Shown: positions 9,501 through 17,571, numbered from the stretch's first letter. The stretch: 64,000 nucleotides of DNA from Halobacteroidaceae bacterium (GCA_003551665.1 PUNE01000146.1:18713-82712); one strand, 5' to 3'. Numbers and translations: made by a program. The notes: generated by a model from the sequence alone, not told the origin.

Positions 9501-9590
9501 AAGGTAAACTGGTACCCCCATTTCCCCAAGGTCGAAGGCGGCCTGGATTCCAGCTATACCTCCTCCGATTACCATAACCGGTTTAGCCAT
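6522..9590 (-). CDS. hdrA: Heterodisulfide reductase subunit A, large two-FAD form
   Basis: About 1022 aa, well above the usual methanogen HdrA (roughly 650 aa). There are two FAD-binding modules: the first begins VMVIGGGIAGIQAA at residue 5, the second GFVIGGGVSGMTAAL near 620. Between them lies VFVCHCGNNIGG. Ferredoxin-like cysteine sets occur near 104 (CTGCGECIEKCP) and at the C-terminus (CMSCRNCIEVCP, CKGCGSCASVC). HdrA is the flavin-based bifurcation centre of Hdr complexes. I chose ATG 9590; GTG codons at 9605-9599 are alternatives. The gene overlaps hdrC by a few bases. HdrB, the usual CCG-domain catalytic partner, is missing from the window. Confidence 0.92.
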   Translation of the reverse strand: MAKPVMVIGGGIAGIQAAFDLGEMGVPVYLVENSPSLGGRMAQLDKTFPTNDCSTCILAPKISDCYNHEMVTTYTYTDVLDIQGKEGDFKVRVRKNPRYVIEDACTGCGECIEKCPVKVLDEYNEGLVKRKGIYKYYDQGVPNVVTIDPEHCLKLNKDRCGICEKICDKKAIDYKQKPEETELSVAAVIYAAGYDAFQGEMVGEYGYLRHPNVITSLEYERYLSASGPTEGHIQRITDGEEAKKIAFIHCAGSRDVRTDCNYCSAVCCMYSIKQALVTREHSEAIEAIDLYYMDVRAYGKGFERYYNTAEATKGVNFRRSRVARVEEDSDTRQIIVKGLDEEGRFSEEKYDLVVLGVGLKPNSQVTEMMKRLKIRVNKYGFAATDELDPLATSCKGIFTCGVAAGPKDIPESVIEASGAAAQAAIIARRDGESPKEKEKEKKEISYRFVDNEPVRIGVFVCHCGNNIGGVVDVPRVTEQSEHLPFVEHSEEIKYLCSPDNLEMIGDRIKEKNLNRVVVASCTPRTHETLFRQAVAWGGLNPYLLVMTNIRDQNSWVHREEKEKATRKALDLIKGAVAKAKKTRALERSRVDKLNKGFVIGGGVSGMTAALQLADIGFPVVLVEKENELGGNANKLLFTPEGRPASRIVEELREKVLANDFIETFTGYSVSKVDGYVGNFKLTLDPEKGKEGSQKEIEGGVVVVATGAAELETEEYLGGQHEKVLSQLQLEEKIREKSIPEDLNRVFMIQCVGSREEPREYCSRICCNQAVSNAIYLKERYPEMDITILYRDIRTYGYYEDNYRKARQLGVKFVRFDLEEKPVVEDKNGKIKISYRDPVVGVEKEEEADLLVLSKAIVARENSDVLSKQLKVPLNEDGFFLEAHVKLMPVDFATDGVYLCGLAHGPKNLSESISQARAAAGRAAVVLVREYLLTEAMVAEIDPDLCMSCRNCIEVCPYQAIDISEWTGKAEVNKILCKGCGSCASVCRPHAADLHGFSNQEIVEEMEAIFADREPAPLKGEGL

Positions 9591-10026
9591 CTTTTTCACC
9601 ACCACTGGTCAGTTCTGAAATTACATCTTTGAGCTCCTTTTTCTTTTCGTGGTGTTCTTGAAGGACCTGCAGGCGATATTCCCAAAGGGCCTGGTCCACA
9701 TTTTCGATGTCTTTCAGCATTTCCGGGGGATAATATTGGTTTTCAACTGCCATTTCTCTTAATACCCTGAGGATATCAGCAAATTTCACATTCTGCGGAC
9801 AGTGGGCAACACACCTGTGGCATTGAATACACTTCCACAGTTCTCTGCTCTCGAGAACTTCCTTTTTCTGCCCCATGGTTACCCTGCTGATTATCAGCCT
9901 GGGGTTAAATTCCTGGTCCAGTTCGCTAATGGGGCAGGTGGCAGTACAGCTTCCACAACTGTAGCAGAGATAAATATTTTCCCCTCCGGGGCGACCCGCA
10001 ACCTCTTTTCTAAAATTAGCCTCCAT
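9583..10026 (-). CDS. hdrC: Heterodisulfide reductase subunit C
   Basis: 147 aa protein with two [4Fe-4S] motifs, CYSCGSCTATCP (about 21-32) and CIQCHRCVAHCP (about 66-77), the standard HdrC arrangement. It connects HdrA to the downstream acceptor, which is normally HdrB. Here HdrB is absent and the adjacent upstream genes are metF and metV, so the acceptor may be MetV/MetF. The gene starts 2 bases after metF ends and overlaps the start of hdrA. Confidence 0.9.
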   Translation of the reverse strand: MEANFRKEVAGRPGGENIYLCYSCGSCTATCPISELDQEFNPRLIISRVTMGQKKEVLESRELWKCIQCHRCVAHCPQNVKFADILRVLREMAVENQYYPPEMLKDIENVDQALWEYRLQVLQEHHEKKKELKDVISELTSGGEKDG

Positions 10027-10028
10027 CT

Positions 10029-10952
10029 TTATTCCACCTCCGGTCTGGGGTACAGGCCTGCTCTCTCGATGATTTCGGGGGTGATTTTTTCCCAGCCCAC
10101 CGGCATCAGGTGTATCCCCCGAACCCCTTCAACTTTCCTGACCCTCTCAATTATTTCAATTGCTACCCGGACTCCTTCTTCTTCAGGATCCTCGCATTTT
10201 TCCATCCTTTCAATCAGGGAGTCGGGAACGTCCATACCCGCGACATCTGTTTTCATCATCCGCAGGGCTTTTACTGACTTGGCCGGTAGAATACCCGCCA
10301 TAATATATACCTTTTCGTGGATTCCCCTTTTGCGGACTTCCTCCATCCAGTATTCAAACTTTTCCAGGTTATAAATAGCCTGGGTCTGGATAAACTGTGC
10401 ACCCGCTTCTATCTTTTTCTCCACCTTCATCATCTGCATTTCAAAAGGATCTCCGAAGGGGTTTGCTGCAGCTCCAATAAACATTCTGGGAGGTACTTTC
10501 ATCTCTTTACCGTTCAGCAAAACCCCATTGTGCACCATGTCGTGGACAGCACGAATTAATTGAACACTGTCCAGGTCAAAAACATTTTTCGAACCCGGAT
10601 CCATGCCAAAACTCTGGTGGTCACCGGTCAGGCAGAGAACATTATTTAGACCCAGGGAACTTGCCCCCAGGATATCGCTCTGCAGGCCGATCCTGTTTCT
10701 GTCCCGGGTGGTAGCCTGGATTATCATTTCCAGGCCTTCTTCTTTTGCAAAATGAGCTGCAACAATACTTGACATCCTAACAATGGCAGTCTGATTGTCG
10801 GTTACGTTGACCCCATCTACATAACCAACCAGTTTCTGGGCCTTTTTTTTGATAAATTCAACGTTGGCCCCAATCGGAGGGCCGAGTTCACTGCACACTA
10901 CAAAGTGGCCCGCTTCTAACTTTTTCTGTAACAGGGACATTGGTTCACTCAT
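10029..10952 (-). CDS. metF: Methylenetetrahydrofolate reductase MetF
   Basis: 307 aa TIM-barrel flavoprotein interconverting 5-methyl-THF and 5,10-methylene-THF. Family signatures visible: CSELGPPIGANVEF near the N-terminus, NVTDNQTA (about 50), LCLTGDH (about 106-112), GAAANPFGDP (about 158), GAQFIQTQAIY (about 183) and the YIMAGILP strand. It overlaps metV by 8 bases. In this operon the likely direction is methyl-THF oxidation, with electrons entering the Hdr/Flx proteins encoded next to it; the reverse direction would serve acetogenesis. Confidence 0.93.
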   Translation of the reverse strand: MSEPMSLLQKKLEAGHFVVCSELGPPIGANVEFIKKKAQKLVGYVDGVNVTDNQTAIVRMSSIVAAHFAKEEGLEMIIQATTRDRNRIGLQSDILGASSLGLNNVLCLTGDHQSFGMDPGSKNVFDLDSVQLIRAVHDMVHNGVLLNGKEMKVPPRMFIGAAANPFGDPFEMQMMKVEKKIEAGAQFIQTQAIYNLEKFEYWMEEVRKRGIHEKVYIMAGILPAKSVKALRMMKTDVAGMDVPDSLIERMEKCEDPEEEGVRVAIEIIERVRKVEGVRGIHLMPVGWEKITPEIIERAGLYPRPEVE

Positions 10953-11619
10953 CGTAATACTCCTTATTGGTTAATTTTCTGGGGCCGCCGTCCCGGTAAG
11001 GCTGCCAGTCTTTGGGGTCTTCATAGACCAGCAGTTTTTCCAGAAGTCCTATATCCTTCAGGCGATTATAAATCAGTTCCCACCCGCAATCAATATCATC
11101 ATCGACTTCGCATTTTCCGTCCTGCGAACCACCACAGGGCCCATTTAAAAGGCTCTTGGAACACCGTGCAACGGGACAAACCCCTCCAAAACGATCCAGG
11201 ACGCATTCACCACAGCCAATGCAGCGTTCGGCCCATTCCCCAACTGCCGTTGTCGCTCCATAGAACGAGGTGTTCAATCCAGGGTAGACAATCTTCAGGG
11301 GATGCCTCTGAACAATATGCTGAACGCCAACGCCACAGGCCAGGGAAAGGATGATATCATGGTCCTCAATTTTTTCACCAATATCATCAATGAATTCGAA
11401 GTCACACTGGCGGGTTATGGTATCGGTAGAAATAGTTACCTTTTTCCCTTTTTTCCCGTAGTATAGTTTAAGCAGGTTGGCCAGGGCTTCTACTTCCCTT
11501 TCACCGCCAGCAAGACTTACGGTAACACAGGTTCCACATCCTGCAATCAGGAGGCTCTCCCAGTCTTCTCCAAGCATTTTAATTATTTCTTCAGCTTTTT
11601 TCTGCTGACCTACAATCAT
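10945..11619 (-). CDS. metV: MetV, zinc/iron-sulfur partner of MetF
   Basis: About 224 aa, methylenetetrahydrofolate reductase C-terminal domain family. N-terminal CGTC lies near residue 28, and a cysteine-rich region (CIGCGECV, GGVCPVARCSKSLLNGPCGG) provides cluster or zinc ligands. In acetogens MetV is needed for MetF activity and links it to electron carriers. I take ATG 11619, preceded by GGAGGGAGGGA, over the upstream GTG; this start forms a 4-base ATGA overlap with the preceding gene. Confidence 0.92.
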   Translation of the reverse strand: MIVGQQKKAEEIIKMLGEDWESLLIAGCGTCVTVSLAGGEREVEALANLLKLYYGKKGKKVTISTDTITRQCDFEFIDDIGEKIEDHDIILSLACGVGVQHIVQRHPLKIVYPGLNTSFYGATTAVGEWAERCIGCGECVLDRFGGVCPVARCSKSLLNGPCGGSQDGKCEVDDDIDCGWELIYNRLKDIGLLEKLLVYEDPKDWQPYRDGGPRKLTNKEYYDE

Positions 11620-12956
11620 AGCTGTCCCTCCCTCCACCTTTTTAGGAGGTTTGCCAGGTCCTGTTCCATGGGAGGAGATAACCTTTCAAACCGGACCCTG
11701 TCTTCACCAAGATCAAGACTGGCCAGGGTTTCATTGACTTCGTCAACTATCCGCTGCCCTCGTTGATCTCCTTCCAGATGTTTGCATGATTCCTCAAAGC
11801 AACCCAGGATCAAAATCCTGTCTTCCGGTTCCTGAAGGGATCCATAGATTTCCTCTTTTTTTATGCTGCAGGAACAGGGAATTTCCCTGCTTATAAAACC
11901 GTCCATATTCTCTCGGGGCATTTTTTTCCGGGCAGTTTCGGCTGAATTCTCACACATCAAAACCTGAAGACCCCACTTTCTCTCCTCTTCTTCCTCTCCT
12001 CCTAAAGAAATTGCTCCTGCCGGGCAGTGAGAAATACAACCATTACAACCCCAGCAGGCATCCTTTAATATTTCCATGGAATCCTTCTCTTTATTTTCTT
12101 CCAGAGCGGCGTGGGGACAAACCCGGTAACAGGTGTAACACAGAATACATTTACGGTCGTCAACCTCCCGGTCTTCTTCAACCAGGGGTTCCAGGTTAAA
12201 TTTAAAGGCCTCTATTTCTTCAAGAGTATATTTTATTTCTTCTTCAAACCCGGCAAGCCCATTTGGACTGCGGGCACCGCCAACTGCATAAATACCCCGC
12301 CTTCCGGTGAGAGTCGGAGCAAGGTAAACATTTTCCGCCTGCAGATAACCCTCTTCCCCGGGAATGATCCTTAAAACCTGGGCCAGTTTTTCCAGTTCTG
12401 GAGCAGGTTTAAGAAGAGGAGCGGTGTAAATTTTGCCCTCTACTTCCATTGTTGCCCCACCTCTCTGGTAGGTTAACCTGTCGGGGGGTGAAATCTGCAA
12501 CCTGTCCTCCTCGTACCGGAAAAAGGCCACTCCTGAACGCCTGGCTTCCTCGTATAACTGGTCAGTTCCCTCCGTAAAACGAAGGGAGCGGTAGAAATAA
12601 TAAACCTGGCGGGAAGCATTATCCCTGATAGCCTGCAAAGCTTTTTCCAGGCCAATGCGGTTGACATAAGCCGGGGCAATTTCTTCATGGTCCTGGATAA
12701 AAATCAGGTTTTTTTCTTGCTCCGGCTCCAGGTTCTCCCGAAAAACAGGAAGGTCGGCAAAACTCTGTTCCTGTTGGTGAGGGAGGTTAATAACAATGGC
12801 CCTGGTTTTTTCCTCGTGGACTTCCCCATTTACCCGGAAGCGAAGGAAAAACTCGCCAACCTTTCCCTTGCAGCTTGTTACAGCTTCGGGAGCAACCTGT
12901 AATTGTTTCAGGGAGGGAGTTTCAACACTATCACCAAGAAATATCACGTCATACAT
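11616..12956 (-). CDS. HdrA-C-terminal-like, ferredoxin and MvhD-like fusion protein
   Basis: 446 aa chimera. Residues 1-255 resemble the C-terminal substrate side of HdrA-type flavoproteins (ending in GIYAVGGARSPNGLAGFEEE). Residues 270-311 are a 2[4Fe-4S] ferredoxin (C270/273/276/280 and C301/304/307/311). Residues about 325-446 look like a complete MvhD domain (LMCENSAETA; IPCSCSIKKEE; LGCFEESCKHLEGDQRGQR). It overlaps the HdrA-like gene upstream by 8 bases, and together the two polypeptides look like one HdrA divided in two, with MvhD attached. I infer a second electron-transfer module serving MetV/MetF or the corrinoid branch. No exact named match is known to me. Confidence 0.75.
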   Translation of the reverse strand: MYDVIFLGDSVETPSLKQLQVAPEAVTSCKGKVGEFFLRFRVNGEVHEEKTRAIVINLPHQQEQSFADLPVFRENLEPEQEKNLIFIQDHEEIAPAYVNRIGLEKALQAIRDNASRQVYYFYRSLRFTEGTDQLYEEARRSGVAFFRYEEDRLQISPPDRLTYQRGGATMEVEGKIYTAPLLKPAPELEKLAQVLRIIPGEEGYLQAENVYLAPTLTGRRGIYAVGGARSPNGLAGFEEEIKYTLEEIEAFKFNLEPLVEEDREVDDRKCILCYTCYRVCPHAALEENKEKDSMEILKDACWGCNGCISHCPAGAISLGGEEEEERKWGLQVLMCENSAETARKKMPRENMDGFISREIPCSCSIKKEEIYGSLQEPEDRILILGCFEESCKHLEGDQRGQRIVDEVNETLASLDLGEDRVRFERLSPPMEQDLANLLKRWREGQL

Positions 12957-14007
12957 CTGCCTGCCCTCCTGACTCGCAAAGCTGTTTTTGTTTTAAAACC
13001 CGGTAAGCAACCCTTTTTCCATCACTAATTGTTGCAGCTATATCACGGGGACCCTTAATTGATCCTGCCAGAAAGATGCCGGTTTCTTCCTCATCTAAAA
13101 GGGGGTAGAGGAAGCCGTAGGTATCCAGCTGCATGTTGAAGAGCATAGACCAGCGTTCATTTGCTGCATTGGGATGAAGGCCTTCAGAAAGGACCAGAAG
13201 ATCCACATCCAGAGTTTCCATCGCACCTTCCTGCTGGTTTTCATAAAGGATGCGCAGTCCATCATCGGTATTGCTGACGTCAATTGGTTTACAATTAACA
13301 TATTTGATCCCCAGTTCGTCCAGCTCGGCAAAATTAACATCGAGGAAATATCCTGCTTCCTGGAGGTCAATGAAAAATATTGTAGCTTCCAGGTCCGGGT
13401 AAAAATGTTTTAGAACCCGGGCCATCCTGTAAGAATAACCGCAACAAATTTTGGAACAGTACCGGGCCTTTTCCTGAATACTCCGAGAACCGTTGCACTG
13501 GATAAATGCAACCGAACGGGGAATTGAATCCAGCTGTAAAATATCTTCAGGCCTGGAATGATCCGCCCTGCGGCGCATGAACTCTTCAAGCTGACTTGCC
13601 CAGATGACCCTTGTGTCATCTGAAAATTCTGGAGTTCCTGTTTCCAGGTCTGACCATTTAATAAAACCCGTAGCCAGAATAATGTTTTCCAGGTTTTCAA
13701 CTTCTACAAATTCTCCATCTTTCTCCACGCTAAGAGTATAATCCCCGGGTTTACCGGTCAGATCATTGACCATCCCCTGGTAGATTATCTCAATTTGCGG
13801 AGATTGCTGTGCGGCAAGAATTGTTTCATCTACCAGACAAAGGTTGCATTTAATACATTTATCAACCGCTTTACAGCCATAGTCCTTAATATTACCACCC
13901 AGCGTATCAGTTTTTTCAATAAGGGTGACTTTATTGCCGGCCCGGCCCAGTTCAACGGCCGCGGTGGTTCCGGCAATTCCGCCCCCAATTACCGCGATTC
14001 TGCTCAT
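12949..14007 (-). CDS. HdrA-like FAD-binding protein
   Basis: 352 aa flavoprotein with a Rossmann FAD motif at the start (VIGGGIAGTTAAVELG, 6-21), HdrA-type cysteines (about 45-57, CKAVDKCIKCNLC) and the later HdrA signatures FIQCNGSRS and YCSKICCGYSY. It ends in the FAD-closing segment GIFLAGSIKGPRDIAAT. It corresponds to one FAD module of HdrA without the C-terminal ferredoxin, which is instead encoded by the next gene. The start has an AAGGAGGAGAAAA site. It is 31 bases from the methyl-THF methyltransferase gene. Confidence 0.8.
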   Translation of the reverse strand: MSRIAVIGGGIAGTTAAVELGRAGNKVTLIEKTDTLGGNIKDYGCKAVDKCIKCNLCLVDETILAAQQSPQIEIIYQGMVNDLTGKPGDYTLSVEKDGEFVEVENLENIILATGFIKWSDLETGTPEFSDDTRVIWASQLEEFMRRRADHSRPEDILQLDSIPRSVAFIQCNGSRSIQEKARYCSKICCGYSYRMARVLKHFYPDLEATIFFIDLQEAGYFLDVNFAELDELGIKYVNCKPIDVSNTDDGLRILYENQQEGAMETLDVDLLVLSEGLHPNAANERWSMLFNMQLDTYGFLYPLLDEEETGIFLAGSIKGPRDIAATISDGKRVAYRVLKQKQLCESGGQADV

Positions 14008-14038
14008 TTTTCTCCTCCTTAGGCCTCGGTTACTCCGG

Positions 14039-14836
14039 TTACTTGGCCAGCTTGCCCTCCCGGGACGCTTTTATATAATTGGTTCCATAGGGATCCCTGT
14101 TGAGGAGAACCTCGGTGGCCCGAACCAGGCTGACAAGGTAGTTATCAAGCGGGTCAACTATAGCTGAATCAAGTCCTCTTCCCATTGCCAGGACAATGAA
14201 TGCCTGGTTAAGTAGAGCCCGTCCCGGAAGTCCATAGGAAATATTACTCAGACCACAGGTTATATGGGCTCCGGTTCCCATCCGGGTAATTCCTTCAATG
14301 GTATCCAGAGCCTGCATTCCGTATTCCCCGTTTACCGCAATAGGCTTGATCAGGGGATCTAAAAAGACGTTTTCCAGGGGCACTCCATCCCGGTCCAGGT
14401 CATTCAGAAGTTTTTCAGCAATACCCAGTCTTTCTTCTGCGGTTTCGGGCATCCCTTCGTCCCCCATGCATAGTGCAATTACCTTGGCATTGTATTCTCT
14501 GACCAGGGGCATTATTTTACCATAACGTTCTTTTTCTGCAGTTATTGAATTAATCATTGGGGTTCCCTTGTGAGTCTTGATTGCAGCCTCCAGAGCTTCA
14601 GGGCTGGGGCTGTCAAGGGCAAGGGGTTTATCTACCACTTCCTGCACCTTTTCTACCAGCCAGAGGAGGTACTTGGTTTCCTGCTGAACAAAAGCCCCTG
14701 CATTAACATCAATATAGTCAGCTCCACCTTCATCCTGCTTTTTGGCAATATCCTGGATATAATCGACATTACCCTCTTTCATGGCCTCGCGCATAACTTT
14801 TCTTGTAGAGTTAATCAGTTCGCCAATAATAATCAT
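14039..14836 (-). CDS. Methyl-THF:corrinoid methyltransferase (MtgA/AcsE type)
   Basis: 265 aa pterin-binding TIM-barrel protein. GELINSTRK at the N-terminus, DYIDVNAGA (about 40), LALDSPSPEALEAA (about 72) and TCGLSNISYGLPGR (about 193) are hallmarks of the AcsE, MtgA and MtrH-like family. It moves the methyl group between the corrinoid protein and THF, the step after MttB. Being located between the MttB/corrinoid genes and MetF/MetV, it links the two halves of the pathway. AcsE of the Wood-Ljungdahl pathway is the alternative, but no CODH/ACS genes are in the window. Confidence 0.88.
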   Translation of the reverse strand: MIIIGELINSTRKVMREAMKEGNVDYIQDIAKKQDEGGADYIDVNAGAFVQQETKYLLWLVEKVQEVVDKPLALDSPSPEALEAAIKTHKGTPMINSITAEKERYGKIMPLVREYNAKVIALCMGDEGMPETAEERLGIAEKLLNDLDRDGVPLENVFLDPLIKPIAVNGEYGMQALDTIEGITRMGTGAHITCGLSNISYGLPGRALLNQAFIVLAMGRGLDSAIVDPLDNYLVSLVRATEVLLNRDPYGTNYIKASREGKLAK

Positions 14837-14890
14837 TTCCTCTCATCACCGGATTTTTCCCGGCGATGATTTCACCTCCCTTAAAAGGTT

Positions 14891-15547
14891 TTAAAAAAGC
14901 TGTTCCCTTATAACCACTCTGCCAGGTTCCACCACCAGAAAATTTTCATCCCAGGGACCCATCACTAATTTTTTCAAAAATTCCGCAGACCCAGAAATAA
15001 TTTGCATTTTCAGATCCAAAAATTCCGCAACCCGGCGAGAATAATCAATATATTTTTCTGGATCTTCCAGGCCGGGGGTTTTGATAAAAACCAGCCTCTT
15101 GTAATTTTTGTATTCCTGTTCCATTACCCACAGGGCGTTTTCTCTGCCTACTCTTTCTTTGTAATCTTCAAACTGGGTCAGAGGATCTCCCCCATGTTCA
15201 ATCCAGCCCCTACTCAAATAAATGGTCCCGGGTTCACCGAAGAATTCTTCATTGTAACGTTCGCGGGAACCAAGGAGCAGGGCAATACAATCGTGAGCCC
15301 TGGGGATAACCAGTTTCTTGGTCCTGCTTTTCAACCCCAGGGTGCCATGGCTGCAAAGGCCATAACCAAGAAGAATACAGTCAAACTCACCAGGGGTCTC
15401 ATTGATTTTTTCCTGCAGGGTTTTCTGCAGTTTGTGCGGATGACGGTGGAGCCCGTACTCCAGAAACTCCATCTCCATATCCTCTGGAGCAAAAAGCTGG
15501 ATTTCTGATTTTACTGTGGAACAGGCAATTATTTTTTTAATTTCCAT
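14891..15547 (-). CDS. DUF1638 protein of methyltransferase clusters
   Basis: 218 aa from ATG 15547 (an upstream start at 15631 would overlap the preceding gene by 95 bases). It matches the DUF1638 pattern as I recall it: an early KKIIACSTVKSEI strand, ILLGYGLCSHG, PRAHDCIALLLGSRERY, and the LSRGWIEHG motif. No function is established. The family often sits beside MttB-type methyltransferase and corrinoid genes, as here. The conserved Cys, His and Asp residues could bind a metal or corrinoid; that is speculation. The start overlaps the ASKHA gene stop by 11 bases. Confidence 0.78.
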   Translation of the reverse strand: MEIKKIIACSTVKSEIQLFAPEDMEMEFLEYGLHRHPHKLQKTLQEKINETPGEFDCILLGYGLCSHGTLGLKSRTKKLVIPRAHDCIALLLGSRERYNEEFFGEPGTIYLSRGWIEHGGDPLTQFEDYKERVGRENALWVMEQEYKNYKRLVFIKTPGLEDPEKYIDYSRRVAEFLDLKMQIISGSAEFLKKLVMGPWDENFLVVEPGRVVIREQLF

Positions 15548-17543
15548 CACCCCAGGGCCGGCCGACAGCCGAGAATTCAATAATTGTCTCAATAAAGAGC
15601 CGGTTTTGTTCCTCTTCCCCCTCAGGAACAAAACCGTACAGATTGGTGAACTTATCTTCCCGGTGCTCCACTATCTCAATATCTGAAGCTCCCGAGTTCT
15701 CTGCTTTTTTATGCACGTGCTCTCTCCCTATCTTCCGCCCATACTGGACGGCTTCCTCCATTTCTAAGAACCCCTCCCGGCCACCGGGGGTGTAAACAAG
15801 GAAACCCCCGTGCTCCCCGGGTTTAACCACTATCTGGGTTCTCTCTATGACCTTACCGCTGACCGTTCCCACCGCATTTGCCACTTCAGCTGCTTCCGGG
15901 AGGCTGAGTGGAGCGTTGAGCCTTTCGGCAATCTGGGGGAAGTACGCTGCCACAGGAGCTCCCACAGCAATGAGGGGTATGTTCACCCGGGTGGAAAATT
16001 CGATCAACCCTTTTTCGTCTTCATCTTTTGAAAACAACTTCTTTAAAAAAAACCTGCCTCCGCTGTCTTCAAGGGATCCATTTTCTTCCTTGCACCCGAC
16101 AAGAACTTCGACGAGCAATGAAGAAACCTGGAAGTAAATTTTTTCTAAAACTGCTTCCATGAAATCTTCCGGGGCTTTTGACATACGGCGAGCCATAATA
16201 TTAATGCCAATTCTCGCAGCCTCTTTGTTCCAGCGGTCAAACTCTCCAGAAACATGGAGTAAATCCGTAGGGGTAAGAGAAGCCCGGTGAAGAGAGCCCA
16301 CATTTACCAGCCGCCGCCAGGGGATAATTTCCGGGTCTTTTTGCAATCGACGACCAAGGTGGAAAAGGGTATGGGGGTTTTCTTTCAGTAATTCCAGCAT
16401 GAGCTTCTCGGTTTCACTCAAATCCAGATTAACCGGGTCCTTGATATACACAAGGATCACAGTTGGCTGGTTTTCAATGGGAAAATACACTTCCTCCCAG
16501 ATCTCCTTCAACTCGTCGAGTAGTTGAGGATACCTGTCTACTGCCCAGGCCAGGGGAAATACCCGCTGGGGCCCAATGGAAAGTTCTCCAGAACTTGAAA
16601 CTTTTATCAGGCTGTCTCCACCGAGCCCTTCCGTAGTTATATCGGCCGCCTTAACCCTGGTCATCCAGCCACCAACACGGGCACCCTTCTGGTTGAGGGC
16701 GGGACGCCCCTCCTGGAGTATCGCTACATCGGTTGTTGTGCCACCCATGTCCACAACAACGCCTTCTTCCAGCCCTGTTAAAGCCATTGCTCCAATAATA
16801 CTGGCTGCTGGTCCGGAAAGAAGGGTTTCAACGGGGCGTTCCCGGGCCATTTTTTCACTGATAAGAGTCCCGTCTCCTTTGACTACCATCAGGGGAGCTT
16901 TTATCCCTCGATTTTGGATATTTTCTTTTACCGCATCAATAAGATTGGTAATCAGAGAAATCAGGCGGGCATTGAAAACGGCTGTAACGGTTCTTTCCCG
17001 AAATCCAAGGTCAGAGGAAAGCTGATGCCCGCTTACCACAGGGCATCCGGTAATCTCAGAAATCAGGCGAGACACCTGAATTTCCTGCTTGGGGTTGCGG
17101 ACGCTCATGTAGCCTGAAACTGCAAAAGCTTCGACTTTTCCTTCCAGAGATTTTACAGCTTCTTCAGCTTCCTGCAGATCAACCTCCCGGGTTATCCTGC
17201 CCCGGACATTGCAGCCTCCGCTGATGCTCGCATGATGGGGGGTGGGCAGGGGGCCTTCAGGTGAAAACCCAATTTGAATTAACCCGACTTCAGCCCCCTG
17301 CCCCTCAACAATGGCATTGGTTGCCAGGGTAGTGGATAGCGAAATCATTTTGATTTCATCTAATTTATAATCTTCCGGCCACTGGTCCAAAAGCCCCTGC
17401 AGGCAATTGTCTATGGCCAGATTCAAATCATGCCTTGTTGTAACTACCTTGGTTTTGCAGAGGATCCTTCTTTCATCAAGTTCCCAGATTACTCCGTCGG
17501 TGAAAGTTCCTCCTGTGTCAATTCCCAATGCCAGGTTTGCCAT
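15537..17543 (-). CDS. Hydantoinase/oxoprolinase-A-like ASKHA protein
   Basis: 668 aa. The first phosphate loop is LGIDTGGTFTDGV (6-18) and the second VVDMGGTTTDVAIL (about 266-279), so the ATP-binding ASKHA fold is intact. The N- and C-terminal hydantoinase A regions are present; no HyuB partner lies alongside. HyuA proteins usually cleave 5-membered cyclic amides using ATP. Lying between MttB2 and DUF1638, this one may either process a cyclic N-methyl compound (such as N-methylhydantoin from creatinine) or act on corrinoid proteins, as other ASKHA ATPases (RACo/RamA) do. The sequence does not decide. Confidence 0.8.
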   Translation of the reverse strand: MANLALGIDTGGTFTDGVIWELDERRILCKTKVVTTRHDLNLAIDNCLQGLLDQWPEDYKLDEIKMISLSTTLATNAIVEGQGAEVGLIQIGFSPEGPLPTPHHASISGGCNVRGRITREVDLQEAEEAVKSLEGKVEAFAVSGYMSVRNPKQEIQVSRLISEITGCPVVSGHQLSSDLGFRERTVTAVFNARLISLITNLIDAVKENIQNRGIKAPLMVVKGDGTLISEKMARERPVETLLSGPAASIIGAMALTGLEEGVVVDMGGTTTDVAILQEGRPALNQKGARVGGWMTRVKAADITTEGLGGDSLIKVSSSGELSIGPQRVFPLAWAVDRYPQLLDELKEIWEEVYFPIENQPTVILVYIKDPVNLDLSETEKLMLELLKENPHTLFHLGRRLQKDPEIIPWRRLVNVGSLHRASLTPTDLLHVSGEFDRWNKEAARIGINIMARRMSKAPEDFMEAVLEKIYFQVSSLLVEVLVGCKEENGSLEDSGGRFFLKKLFSKDEDEKGLIEFSTRVNIPLIAVGAPVAAYFPQIAERLNAPLSLPEAAEVANAVGTVSGKVIERTQIVVKPGEHGGFLVYTPGGREGFLEMEEAVQYGRKIGREHVHKKAENSGASDIEIVEHREDKFTNLYGFVPEGEEEQNRLFIETIIEFSAVGRPWGDGN

Positions 17544-17571
17544 CCCCTGACTCCTCCTCTGTTTTTTACTT

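Noticed and set aside
14039..14836. Dihydropteroate synthase
   Set aside because: Shares the pterin-binding fold, but length, the GELINSTRK start and the location in a corrinoid operon fit methyl-THF methyltransferase.
15537..17543. Full ATP-dependent hydantoinase or oxoprolinase operon
   Set aside because: Only the A-type subunit is present; no B subunit lies next to it, so a standard hydantoinase cannot be claimed.
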